NCBI GenBank assembly: GCA_016185425.1
Contig: JACPNQ010000034.1
Coordinates: forward strand, 1-64,000
Origin: Acidobacteriota bacterium
GTDB lineage: Bacteria; Acidobacteriota; Terriglobia; Bryobacterales; Bryobacteraceae
DNA: 64,000 nt
Direction of reading: 5' to 3'
Shown: positions 28,960 through 36,220 of the stretch, piece by piece
How positions within the stretch are numbered: position 1 is the first letter of the stretch
Layout of the letters: the number at the start of each line of letters is the position of its first letter
The notes under the pieces: generated by a model
The model's database searches: none
The model's input: only the letters and a program-made list of their open reading frames with translations
What the model was told of the DNA's origin: nothing
Program-made: the position numbers and the translations under genes

Positions 28960-28980
28960 TACCATAGTAGTGCTAGGGTA
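28960..28980. promoter_or_regulatory. Candidate PadR operator
   Basis: Inverted repeat TACCATAG-N5-CTAGGGTA with 7 of 8 arm positions matching. It lies 12-32 bases upstream of the padR start, overlapping where the promoter must be (minus-strand TATGGT is a possible -10). Confidence 0.5.
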
Positions 28981-29128
28981 GCAACTCTATGGTTACTGGA
29001 TCCGTCCAAATCGCCCAAATTGCCGAAACTGCGCTGTTGGCAGCCAATCAGCCGCCAGTGGATTGCCATATAGCGAGTAAACGCGATTTAGCACTCCATG
29101 ACGCCGTTGTCGGAAAAAAGCAAGTACT

Positions 29129-29734
29129 ATGCTGATTCATTCAATGCTGCCCCGTAGCGCGGCCAATGGCCCTGGCGAGCGAGCTGTCGTATGGTTCCAA
29201 GGATGTGATTTGTACTGTCGCGGCTGCTTTAACCCAGCGAGCCATCCCTTCGATCGTGATCGCGATAAACGCGTGGAAGAAGTCGCCGAGTGGGTTCTTG
29301 CCTGCCAGGGAATCGACGGCCTGACGCTTTCCGGGGGAGAGCCGTTCCAGCAAGCGGGCGACCTCCATCATCTTTGCGAGTACATCAAACTGAGACGACC
29401 AGACTTCTCCATTGGCGTCTTCAGCGGCCACACACTGCAAGAACTTGTTCGTGGCCAATGGCATTGGAAAGCACCCGGCAAGGATGCCTGGATCAAGGGC
29501 GATCCTGCTCTGTTTATGGCCATCAAGCAGTTCCTCGACTTCGGGGTATTCGGCCGGTTTCGGCAGACGATGGCATGCAATGATAAGCCGTTGTGCGGTT
29601 CTCGCAACCAGGACGTCGTCTTCCTTACTGATCGCTACTCACCTGGCGAGGTAATGCCTCAAGGATTTGAGGTGACAATCAGTGTAGACGGAAAAGGCGC
29701 GGTCATCACCGGCTTCCCGCCCCCAAGTCTTTAG
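29129..29734 (+). CDS. Small radical-SAM / 4Fe-4S activating enzyme-like protein (transposon cargo)
   Basis: A 201-residue protein of the NrdG/PflA-like 'single 4Fe-4S cluster' type. The cluster motif C-x3-C-x2-C is CDLYCRGC, preceded by GPGERAVVWFQG. LTLSGGEPFQQ is the SAM-binding GGEP motif, and PDFSIGVFSGHTLQEL follows as in activases. Proteins this short usually generate a glycyl or substrate radical for a partner enzyme, but no glycyl-radical enzyme or NrdD gene is adjacent. It is the only gene here transcribed rightward, and its last 29 bases overlap the end of the convergent tniQ/tnsD-like pseudogene. It appears intact, so it is probably cargo. Confidence 0.82.
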   Translation: MLIHSMLPRSAANGPGERAVVWFQGCDLYCRGCFNPASHPFDRDRDKRVEEVAEWVLACQGIDGLTLSGGEPFQQAGDLHHLCEYIKLRRPDFSIGVFSGHTLQELVRGQWHWKAPGKDAWIKGDPALFMAIKQFLDFGVFGRFRQTMACNDKPLCGSRNQDVVFLTDRYSPGEVMPQGFEVTISVDGKGAVITGFPPPSL

Positions 29735-31400
29735 GGCTAGGTCGTGCCGAATCAGGCGGAGCGCTGGACAATTCAGCCTTCGCCGCCCGAATGGCGGCTG
29801 CTCGCTCACTCCAACTCCGAGACAGATCCCTTCCGAGCAAGGCGTTAATCCTTTTGACGGATGGAAGCTTTCCTTCCGCATGCAACCGCGCAACGATCTG
29901 GCAAGCTTCGCTATAGAGTTCCTGGACCTTTCTCTGAGCCGTCTCTCGGGATTCACGGTCATGATGGGCGACGATGGCTGCGCACTCTTCCGGGCATAGC
30001 CGCAGGAGCTGCTGGCGGGAGAAGCCAACCCGCCGGCAAGCGTGTTCTAAAGATATGGCGGGAACGTCCAGACTGAATTGGTGCAGCTCGCTTCTCAGCT
30101 TCTCAATCTCGCGGACCCGATGTACGCGCCGGCGTTCCACGAGCTGGTCACATAATTCTGAAGAGTGCCCTCGGAGCACAACGGGCCTGCAATATCCGAG
30201 GCGGCTGCACATTTCGGTAAGGCTCGGTGGGGGATCTTCGATGAGGGCAGCCGCGAGTGCGCGTCCCATTGCTTCGATTCGTGATGCGTTGTAATTATCG
30301 ATCTTCGCCTGGATTGCTCGGCACAGGGTCGGAAACTTGCGCCTTAAAGGCTCATCGCCTACAAATCCCAGGTCGATGGAAACGTGATACGGAGAACGCG
30401 GATTGTCCTGCTGTAGGGACTCCTCAAGGGCACGCTGCATCTGCTGTGGTGAACGGAACCGTTTATCCCAGGCCTTTATTCCAGGAGGCTGTAGTGTTTT
30501 CTGGTAATTGGAGGCGATCCGTCGGCAAAGTTTCGCATCTACTCGATACGGCCGGTCCAGTTTAACGTAGTTAAGATGTCTGGCGACATCGGAAAGCCGC
30601 GGCGGCGGCTGCTCTGATGCCGCGCGCTGGAGTTCGGCCTTGATGTTGTCGCGGCTGCGAGTGGAAGGGAGACGAGCTTTCTGGATTCGCACTTGGGCTT
30701 CGTGCCAAGAGGTGGTCGCGCGTGCGAGATCCGGCTCCAAAAAGCTCACCAATGGAACTCTCAGATTATAGGAAAACCGAAGTAGCGTAGAAACGCGGGG
30801 CTGGCAGCCCCGATTGAGAAGGTCCCTTACTGTTTCGGCTTCGATCTTGCCGCGTCCGAAAATGCACTCTTATTACCCTCGGCGACATGATCGAGGAAGG
30901 CCCGGAAGTTTACTGTGAAGGTATTCCTGAGCGAAAGTGAGCCGAGATGTGGTGCGCAGGAAAGTAATGCGCCAATTTCATTCGCGGACCAAATCTCGAA
31001 GTCGCTGCGATGAAGGTGATCGACCGCGGAATTGCAGCCACCAAGCCATGACTGGCATTGGGAGCAGTACCCCGGTCGGGAAAAGGACGTAATCGGCTTG
31101 GACCTCCGGGAGCAATTCGGACAAACTTCTTGCAGCGCCCGTCTTGTGCTGCGGACAAACGGTGGCCGCTCGCAAGGCCCAAATCAACCGCTCGTAAACA
31201 TGCTCGCCATTGGCTCGATCATTTTCAAAGCACTCGCCGCACCAAGCACGACGACGCCGGAAGACGGCGAGCGGCCAGAAGAGATCTGCAAAGGACAACA
31301 GCGTGAGGAAGCGCAGGTCCGTTTGCATTGTCCCAGCCTGAAGCGCATCGACCCATTTTCTAGCGGGCTCGCCGAGACCGTTCATGGCATAAAAGCGTCC
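29706..31400 (-). pseudogene. Decayed tniQ/tnsD-like target-selection gene
   Basis: TniQ-type pieces occur in order but in several frames. NGLGEPARKWVDAL, TDLRFLTLL and the first zinc motif WCGECFEND...VCPQH run to about 31146. Then RCKKFVRIAPGG lies in a second frame, and YCSQCQSWLG with EIWSANEIGALLSCAPHLG and EGNKSAFSDAARSK in a third (31073 to a TAA at 30827). From about 30833 an unbroken frame runs to 29706 with four helix-turn-helix-like repeats (ARHLNYVKL, DLGFVGDEPLRRKFPTLCRAI, CSRLGYCRPVVL, CRRVGFSRQQLLRLCPEECAAI) as at TnsD C-termini. Frameshifts lie near 31140, 31080 and 30835. The N-terminal start is lost in a fusion to tnsA-B. TniQ proteins choose the insertion site. Confidence 0.85.
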
Positions 31401-32184
31401 GTGAAAAATATTCGGCTCGGATGTGGGAAAGACCCCTACGCGCTTCGGTTCAGCAAGTGGCGCAGCATGCCAATCGACGTACAGAACATCGGGTGCAATC
31501 ATGGCAAAGATCTCGTCGAGAGTGACCGTATCTTTGGTGACTTGCAAAAGATCTTCCAGCGACAATTCCGGCGTTGCCGCAACGCACTCAAGCGCAACTT
31601 CGCGGCTGGCAGGGCCACTTCTCGCGAGTCGGATCGAAGATAATCCTCCAAGAACTGGATATTTCGTTGAAACACGAAGTCGATCTCCGCCGATGATCGC
31701 ACGCGGTAATAGCACCCCAGACGCTCCGCATAGGCATTACCTGGAGGACATTGCCAGCGCCCGCCATCGCCGGCGCAGTAGCGATTGGAATTCCGCGCTG
31801 CAAGCCGCTGCAGGTCTGCCTCCGTTTTCCACTCCTCCCATCCGGCTTCTTTTTCGCGAATGACGAAGAAATCTGGAGTGTGGAGGACACCCATCCGCTT
31901 TCCGGCCGGACTCTCATAATCGAGTTTGATTGTGGACGGCTGGTCGAAATATTCGAGGACGCCAGCATCGTGTTCCATCTCGTAAATGCCAGCCAGTTCG
32001 ACCCGATGACTCTCGAACTGGATGGTCCCATCTTCCTGCTCGGATAGCGGCCGGGCACGTTCGACTTTCCCCCTCCGACACGGCGCGCCGGGCCCGCGGA
32101 CCGGATATGCCTGATCGTGGAGCGCGCCTGTTCCGGAAGATTGAGCGGTTGAAACCAGGCCAGTAAGCAATCGGCCGTCAGCAT
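31401..32184 (-). pseudogene. Truncated, frameshifted tnsA-tnsB fusion-type transposase gene
   Basis: The gene starts MLTADCLLAWFQPLNLPEQA and reads to GRYPSRKMG. A frameshift at about 32026 moves it to TIQFESHRVELAGIYEMEHD, HTPDFFVI and GWEEWKTEADL, which carry the Glu, Asp and E-x-K catalytic residues of the TnsA endonuclease. RYR-type NSNRY, WQCPPGNAYAERLG and VFQRNIQFLEDYL follow. A second frameshift at about 31630 leads into a winged-helix linker (VALECVAATPELSLEDLL, DEIFAMIAPDVLYVDWHAA). After VGVFPTSE at about 31416 the sequence jumps into tniQ in frame. The DDE transposase domain and all of tnsC are therefore deleted. TnsA cuts the 5' strands in Tn7-type cut-and-paste. Confidence 0.87.
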
Positions 32185-32214
32185 CGGAGTTACTCCTCCC
32201 TGGTTGCGATCATT

Positions 32215-32550
32215 TCATTGCCGCGATTGGGCACTCCTCTGGGCCTTCTGAGCGCGCACGTACCGAAGCCCCGCCTCCTTCATCAGATCTTGAAGCGCCC
32301 GGCCGTTCTCGGCCGCCTTCTTAATGTCCGGCGCCAGTTGATCAGGCACGTAAACCGAGAATCGCCGCTTGCCGCGGTAACCGGAAAGAGCATAGCTGCT
32401 GTGCCCGACGCCAGACGCGCAGGCTGAGCAGTTTTCTCGAATGCACGGGCTTTTCCTTAGCGAAATCGATCCCCCGGCGATCGGCCACAACTTCTGGACA
32501 GCGTTCAAGAACCAGCGTCTGACCTCTTCTGGTGTTTCGCTCTTTGGCAT
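32215..32550 (-). CDS. DUF6788 family small protein in transposon
   Basis: A 111-residue protein matching the DUF6788 pattern: GGSISLRKSPCIRENCSACASGVGHSSY corresponds to the family's GSlsxRxxxCGxxxCrCaxGxxHgPY region, followed by GYRGKRRFSVYVPDQL. Its Cys-rich centre could bind a metal, and a DNA-associated role is possible, but no function is established. It is the gene nearest the right end and lies 30 bp upstream of tnsA-B on the same strand, so the two were probably co-transcribed. Its ATG is the last base of a 30-bp palindrome, which may make it or a partner self-regulated. Confidence 0.7.
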   Translation of the reverse strand: MPKSETPEEVRRWFLNAVQKLWPIAGGSISLRKSPCIRENCSACASGVGHSSYALSGYRGKRRFSVYVPDQLAPDIKKAAENGRALQDLMKEAGLRYVRAQKAQRSAQSRQ

Positions 32551-32579
32551 TGTACAGGTGTGATATTACACCTGTACAA
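32550..32579. promoter_or_regulatory. 30-bp palindromic operator at the transposase operon start
   Basis: TTGTACAGGTGT and ACACCTGTACAA are perfect 12-bp inverted arms around GATATT. The palindrome's left edge coincides with the ATG of the DUF6788 gene on the minus strand, and minus-strand TAATAT inside it could be the -10. A bound protein would block the promoter of the transposition operon. Confidence 0.7.
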
Positions 32580-32692
32580 GCCATTCTTCAATACTTTTGT
32601 TTCGGCGACGTGGAGAGATGGATCACGCAATCGATTGACGGCTACGGTGTACGTGAAGTATGCGAGGCCCGGCGCTTTCCGCTTGAACTTTC

Positions 32693-32818
32693 TGACACCT
32701 TATGGTTCCTCTTTGGACTTGGTGCCACGTTATCCTTCCGCCCGCGTGCTGGTCGTCCTGGTGCCGACCGGTGGTTTGTAGGGCTTTTGGCGACCATCGC
32801 TGCCGCTTTATGCTTCGC
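32693..32818 (-). repeat. Internal right-end repeats (putative TnsB-binding sites)
   Basis: Three copies share the plus-strand pattern TG-CAC/CGC-TTAT-G-TTC with the terminal repeat. They are TGACACCTTATGGTTCCTC (32693-32711), TGCCACGTTATCCTTCC (32723-32739) and TGCCGCTTTATGCTTCGC (32801-32818). All have the same orientation as the terminal copy, as in the multi-site right end of Tn7. Confidence 0.75.
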
Positions 32819-32821
32819 GTA

Positions 32822-32846
32822 GTGCCACTTTATGATTCAAGGCACA
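32822..32846 (-). repeat. Right terminal inverted repeat
   Basis: Read from the outside on the minus strand it begins TGTGCCTTGAATCAT and continues to GTGGCAC at 32822. It matches the left end at 21 of 25 positions. Confidence 0.9.
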
Positions 32847-32851
32847 CAGGT
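32847..32851. repeat. Target-site duplication, right copy (CAGGT)
   Basis: It directly follows the terminal ACA and is identical to 24087-24091. In the gene these bases are part of the His-Leu codons of HMHL. Confidence 0.92.
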
Positions 32852-33806
32852 GCATGTGCGGCTGCATGGAAAGCAGCGTCAGCTCCCGTTGGAGAATGGC
32901 TGCTGTGGAGGAAGGGACGTTCCCATCGCCCGGCGGAATAGCGAACGCGCTATCGGCCGGGGTGATGGTCAACACGCGTTCGCGCGGCGCATCCTTCGCG
33001 AAGTAAATACCCAGCTCCGACTCATCCACCGCGGCCTTTCCGTTCGCCGTATAGTGCATCTCGAAGACGATATCGGCGGACTTGGGCAGCAGCTTTGCGC
33101 GGCCGTCTCCCCAGCCCTGCGGTCGATAACCCGGTTCATAACCCAGAAGCAGTTCGCGGCGGTCAGCCTCCCGTTCATCGGGACGCCGGGACGCGCGCGA
33201 GGCCTTGGAAGCGACGAAGAACTGCCCCGCTGGCGCGTCGCTCACATAGCTCGAACCCTTGGGCCGAATGAACGCGTTGATGTGGTGAACGAGAGAGCGC
33301 TTGTCGATCCTCCACTCAGCGGCGGCAATCCACTTCGCTTCGGGTAGATCCGTTGGCGTTACTAGAAAGGTGTACTGAATGGTTCCCGCATTCGGGATCG
33401 CAAATCGCGGAACTTTGATAATGAGATCCGGCTGGCCCAATCCCCAGCCGGCCGGTTTGACTTCGGCTACACTCGCCGCCGCGGCCTGCCCTTCAACCGC
33501 GCCTCCGTCCACCCAATCGAGCAGCGTCTTCCGCTCCGCCGCCGTCAGCGAACGATCGTTGTGAAAAGCGACACTCTTCGCGGGATCCGCATGCCAGGGC
33601 GGCATTGTGCCTTTGGCCACAGCCTGCCGCAGCGCCTTCGCCCAAGGCCGCACTTCCGCAAACGAAGTCAGCGCCATCGGCCCTATCTCGCCGGGCCTAT
33701 GACAGCTCACGCACCGCCGTGCCAGGATCGGGCGCACATCGCGTTGATATTCCGGCGCCGCCCACAGCGCGGTCACACCAATAAAGCCCAGCAAGACTCT
33801 CCGCAT
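32847..33806 (-). pseudogene. 5' half of a cytochrome c/copper monooxygenase-like gene, cut by transposon
   Basis: It encodes about 320 residues. There is a signal peptide (MRRVLLGFIGVTALWAAPEYQ) and a cytochrome c-like domain with heme motif CVSCH (RRCVSCHRPGEIGPM) and distal Met in KGTMPPWHADP. The first half of a copper type II monooxygenase-like domain follows (SLVHHINAFIRP, IVFEMHYTANGK), ending in the copper-ligand motif QPHMHL. Beyond this the frame enters the transposon and stops after about 14 foreign codons. The remaining C-terminus is at 23748-24091. It follows the enolase-superfamily gene by 6 bp. The original protein probably oxidised a substrate in the periplasm; that is family inference. 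Confidence 0.9.
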
Positions 33807-33812
33807 CGATAC

Positions 33813-34985
33813 CTATTCTCCCAACTCCGGCGTCGAATATATCACCTTGCCGCCTACGCGAATTTCACAATCGACAAGGTACGGCCGAAGCGCCTCCGCG
33901 TCCACAGTCATCCCAAGGCCAGGCGCATCCAACACCCGCAAGAATCCTTGATTATCGGGCTCTAAATGATTGGACGTGATAGCCAGCGCCAGCGCCTTCG
34001 GTTCCACAGGATACTCGCATATCGAGTGCTTCTCCAAACCTGCATAGGGCGCTAACGAAGCGCTCAACGCCAGATGCGAGGTGAAGGTGTGATTCACAAA
34101 CGTGATCCCGCTCGCCGCCGCATAGTCCGCTGCCTCCTTCGCGACCGTGATCCCCCCAACCCTTCCCGCGTCAATCTGTAGGAATCCAATGCCGGCGTGA
34201 TCCACCAGATGCTTCGCCATGTGAATGTTGTGGCTGCCCTCGCCCGCGGCGAGTCTCACGTTTCCCGCACCCGAGCTCAACTCCTTATACGCGCGCAACG
34301 CACCACTGACAAACGGCTCCTCCAGCCAGGTCGCCCCGCATTCATTCAACGCCGGAATCGCCAGTGCCGCGCGCTCCACATCGTCGCCCCATACTGTCCC
34401 GATATCGACAAGCAGAATCCCATCCGGCCCGAGCCCTTCACGCGCCGCCCGGAAGTGCGCCGCGTCCTCATCCGCCGAGCCCTTGCCAATCGGTCCCCAT
34501 CCAAACTTTGCTGCCTGGAACCGGGCCGACTTCGCCTTAGCGTACGTCTCCTCCGCCGTGTCTCCGAACAGCATCGAAGCATACGGCCGCTTCGGATACG
34601 CAACCTCATACCCGAGCAAAGACCAAACCGGCTCGCCTGTCTTCTTTCCCAGCAGATCCCACAGCGCGATATCGACCCCGGACAGCGTGTGATCGGCCTG
34701 CAGCAAATCCAAACTCTCCGCCCGCACCAGATCGCCGATCCGCTGAATGCCGGCGGGATCATCCAACTCCTGTCCAATCACCGAAGCCGCGACCGGCTTG
34801 CAGGCGCTATGCGACATCGGACAAACAAGGCTCGCGATCGAGGGCAGTGGCGCCGCTTCGCACTCTCCCCAACCCGTCCATCCGCCTGCCCGCACACGCA
34901 CCAACAAGGCGTCCTGGCTGCCGTCGCCAATATCCAACACCTCGGGCATCGACAGGTAAAAGAGATCGACACTCTCAATTCGCAT
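33813..34985 (-). CDS. Enolase-superfamily (mandelate racemase/muconate-lactonizing-like) enzyme
   Basis: A 390-residue two-domain enzyme: capping domain, then a TIM barrel. Candidate residues are Lys in AAKFGWGP, metal ligands Asp in ILLVDIG, Glu in WLEEPF and Glu in LAAGEGSHN, Asp in FLQIDAGRVGGIT, and His in ITFVNHTFTSHLALSAS. The family abstracts a proton alpha to a carboxylate; typical products are dehydrated acid sugars. I chose ATG 34985 because the enolase N-terminus MRIESVDLFYLSMPE starts there and a TACGAT -10 lies 6 bases upstream. It was co-transcribed with the monooxygenase-like gene now split by the transposon. Confidence 0.9.
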   Translation of the reverse strand: MRIESVDLFYLSMPEVLDIGDGSQDALLVRVRAGGWTGWGECEAAPLPSIASLVCPMSHSACKPVAASVIGQELDDPAGIQRIGDLVRAESLDLLQADHTLSGVDIALWDLLGKKTGEPVWSLLGYEVAYPKRPYASMLFGDTAEETYAKAKSARFQAAKFGWGPIGKGSADEDAAHFRAAREGLGPDGILLVDIGTVWGDDVERAALAIPALNECGATWLEEPFVSGALRAYKELSSGAGNVRLAAGEGSHNIHMAKHLVDHAGIGFLQIDAGRVGGITVAKEAADYAAASGITFVNHTFTSHLALSASLAPYAGLEKHSICEYPVEPKALALAITSNHLEPDNQGFLRVLDAPGLGMTVDAEALRPYLVDCEIRVGGKVIYSTPELGE

Positions 34986-34991
34986 CCTTGA

Positions 34992-34997
34992 ATCGTA
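34992..34997 (-). promoter_or_regulatory. -10 element for enolase-superfamily gene
   Basis: Minus-strand TACGAT ends 6 bases before the ATG at 34985 and no Shine-Dalgarno sequence intervenes. The divergent gene at 35011 starts only 13 bp further right. Confidence 0.45.
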
Positions 34998-35010
34998 ATA
35001 CCATCGACTC

Positions 35011-35565
35011 TTGGACCTCACCGCCGCTCCAATCGAAGACATCCTCGACGCCGCCGCGACCTCCTCCGCGCAAATCACCGTGTGGCTCTCCGGCCATTCG
35101 CTCGCCGGCGCCCGCATCGCCGCTTGGAGCCGGCACGACCGGATTCTCGTCTGCCGCGGCGGCAATGGCTTCACCGACGACGACATTCACTACATCCGCT
35201 CAGCGGATATTCAAGCGCTAACCGTTCGCGTACCCGCGCCGCGTCCCGAATCCGACCGCCTCGGCGCCGAAGTTCGCGACGCGATTCGGCACGCCGCCGG
35301 TTACCCGGTCAGTCTCGCCATCCGCCCCGATGCATTCGCTAACGCAGCGGCGCCGCTTGCCGCGTGGCTCGAGAACATTACGCTCGCGATCACCGCGATG
35401 GAGCCGCTCCATGAAGCGTTTCAGGCGCAAATTGACCAGATTCTGTTGCGCGAAGGTGCCACTCCCGCCGTCCTCGGCGGCAGCACCCTGATCCTGGAAG
35501 CAACCCCTGACAACATCCCTTCGCCAGAAGTGCTCCGCGCCGCTATCGAGCCTTTACTGCTCTAA
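35011..35565 (+). CDS. Hypothetical protein
   Basis: A 184-residue soluble protein beginning at TTG (MDLTAAPIEDILDAA). I recognise no family. The sequence is Ala-rich with predicted alternating helices and strands; the segment RHDRILVCRGGNGFTDDDIHYI and a C-terminal helix pair are its most distinctive parts. It is divergent from the enolase-superfamily gene with only 25 bp between the starts, and its last 23 bases overlap the end of the convergent DUF2238 gene. Codon usage resembles its neighbours, so it is probably real. The TTG start is the weakest point of the call. Confidence 0.6.
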   Translation: MDLTAAPIEDILDAAATSSAQITVWLSGHSLAGARIAAWSRHDRILVCRGGNGFTDDDIHYIRSADIQALTVRVPAPRPESDRLGAEVRDAIRHAAGYPVSLAIRPDAFANAAAPLAAWLENITLAITAMEPLHEAFQAQIDQILLREGATPAVLGGSTLILEATPDNIPSPEVLRAAIEPLLL

Positions 35566-36148
35566 AACGCATCAAAAACATCATCAAAAGTGCACCTAAA
35601 CCACCCCAAAAGATGTCTTTTTGCGCATCCCACATGTCTCCCTGCATCCCCACGAATGCCTCTCCCTTCTCCGGCGTTACGATTTCCGCGACGACCGACT
35701 CAATGATTTCGTAGACCGCGCCCGCCGCCAACGCAAACTCCACCGGCACGAAATAGCTCAACCACCCACGATGCCCACTCGTCGCGACGAAGGCTTCGCG
35801 CACCGGAACGGATAGGAAAAACCCGAAGGCGAAGTGGCTAACACGGTCGTAGTGGTTACGGGTGGTGTGCAGCCAGTCCTTCATCCAAACACCGAGCGGT
35901 ACGTCGGCGTATTTGTGGTGGGCGCCCCATTCGTGCACCAGCAAGAACGCAAAAATCATGCAAAAAGCACCCGTTGAGAGCGGTATTTTGGTGTATGTAA
36001 GCGCCAGCAATAGGAGCATCAGGAACACAAGGATGTTCTCCAGCCACCAATCGAAAACCATCGCGGGGTGGTAGGCCGACAGCGCCATCACAGTCGCCGA
36101 GGCCGCGATCAGCCACTGCAGCGGCCGGTTTTGCCGGAAGGGAATCAT
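35543..36148 (-). CDS. DUF2238 (YjdF-like) integral membrane protein
   Basis: A 201-residue protein with about six transmembrane helices. The family pattern is clear: HEWGAHHKYADVPLG, TRNHYDRVSHFAFGFFLSVPVRE, EFALAAGAVYEIIES and the C-terminal MQGDMWDAQKDIFWGGLGALL. The conserved Asp/His residues lie near membrane faces. The function is unknown. I chose ATG 36148; ATG 36181 is an in-frame alternative giving 11 more residues. Divergently, an HDOD gene begins 73 bp away. Confidence 0.87.
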   Translation of the reverse strand: MIPFRQNRPLQWLIAASATVMALSAYHPAMVFDWWLENILVFLMLLLLALTYTKIPLSTGAFCMIFAFLLVHEWGAHHKYADVPLGVWMKDWLHTTRNHYDRVSHFAFGFFLSVPVREAFVATSGHRGWLSYFVPVEFALAAGAVYEIIESVVAEIVTPEKGEAFVGMQGDMWDAQKDIFWGGLGALLMMFLMRFRAVKAR

Positions 36149-36220
36149 CCGTCTATCATGCCACCGGATTATTCCGGCCATGCTCTCCGAATCAGCCCAT
36201 TGGCCGATGAGGGCATTGTC

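Larger units (their letters stand above)
24092..32846. mobile_element. Defective Tn7-like transposon (8,755 bp) with intact cargo
   Basis: The element is bounded by 25-bp inverted repeats differing at 4 positions, with TGT...ACA termini and a perfect 5-bp CAGGT duplication. It interrupts a monooxygenase-like gene whose frame is restored by removal. Reading inward from the right end there are four similar repeats, a DUF6788 gene with a palindromic operator, a broken tnsA-tnsB-type gene, and a broken tniQ/tnsD-like gene. Cargo follows: radical-SAM protein, PadR/ADOP pair and serine hydrolase, up to the left end. No TnsB catalytic domain, TnsC ATPase, CRISPR array or Cas gene is present, so it cannot transpose by itself. 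It could still be mobilised by a related machinery acting on its ends. Confidence 0.92.

Noticed and set aside
30796-30811. GGGGCT-GGC-AGCCCC hairpin as a terminator
   Set aside because: It lies within the tniQ/tnsD coding region without a following T-run, so it is probably incidental.
24092-32846. CRISPR-associated transposon
   Set aside because: No repeat-spacer array or Cas gene is present. The tniQ gene is a long TnsD-like form.
35621-35815. Small plus-strand frame inside the DUF2238 gene
   Set aside because: It is antisense to a clear membrane protein and has no support of its own.
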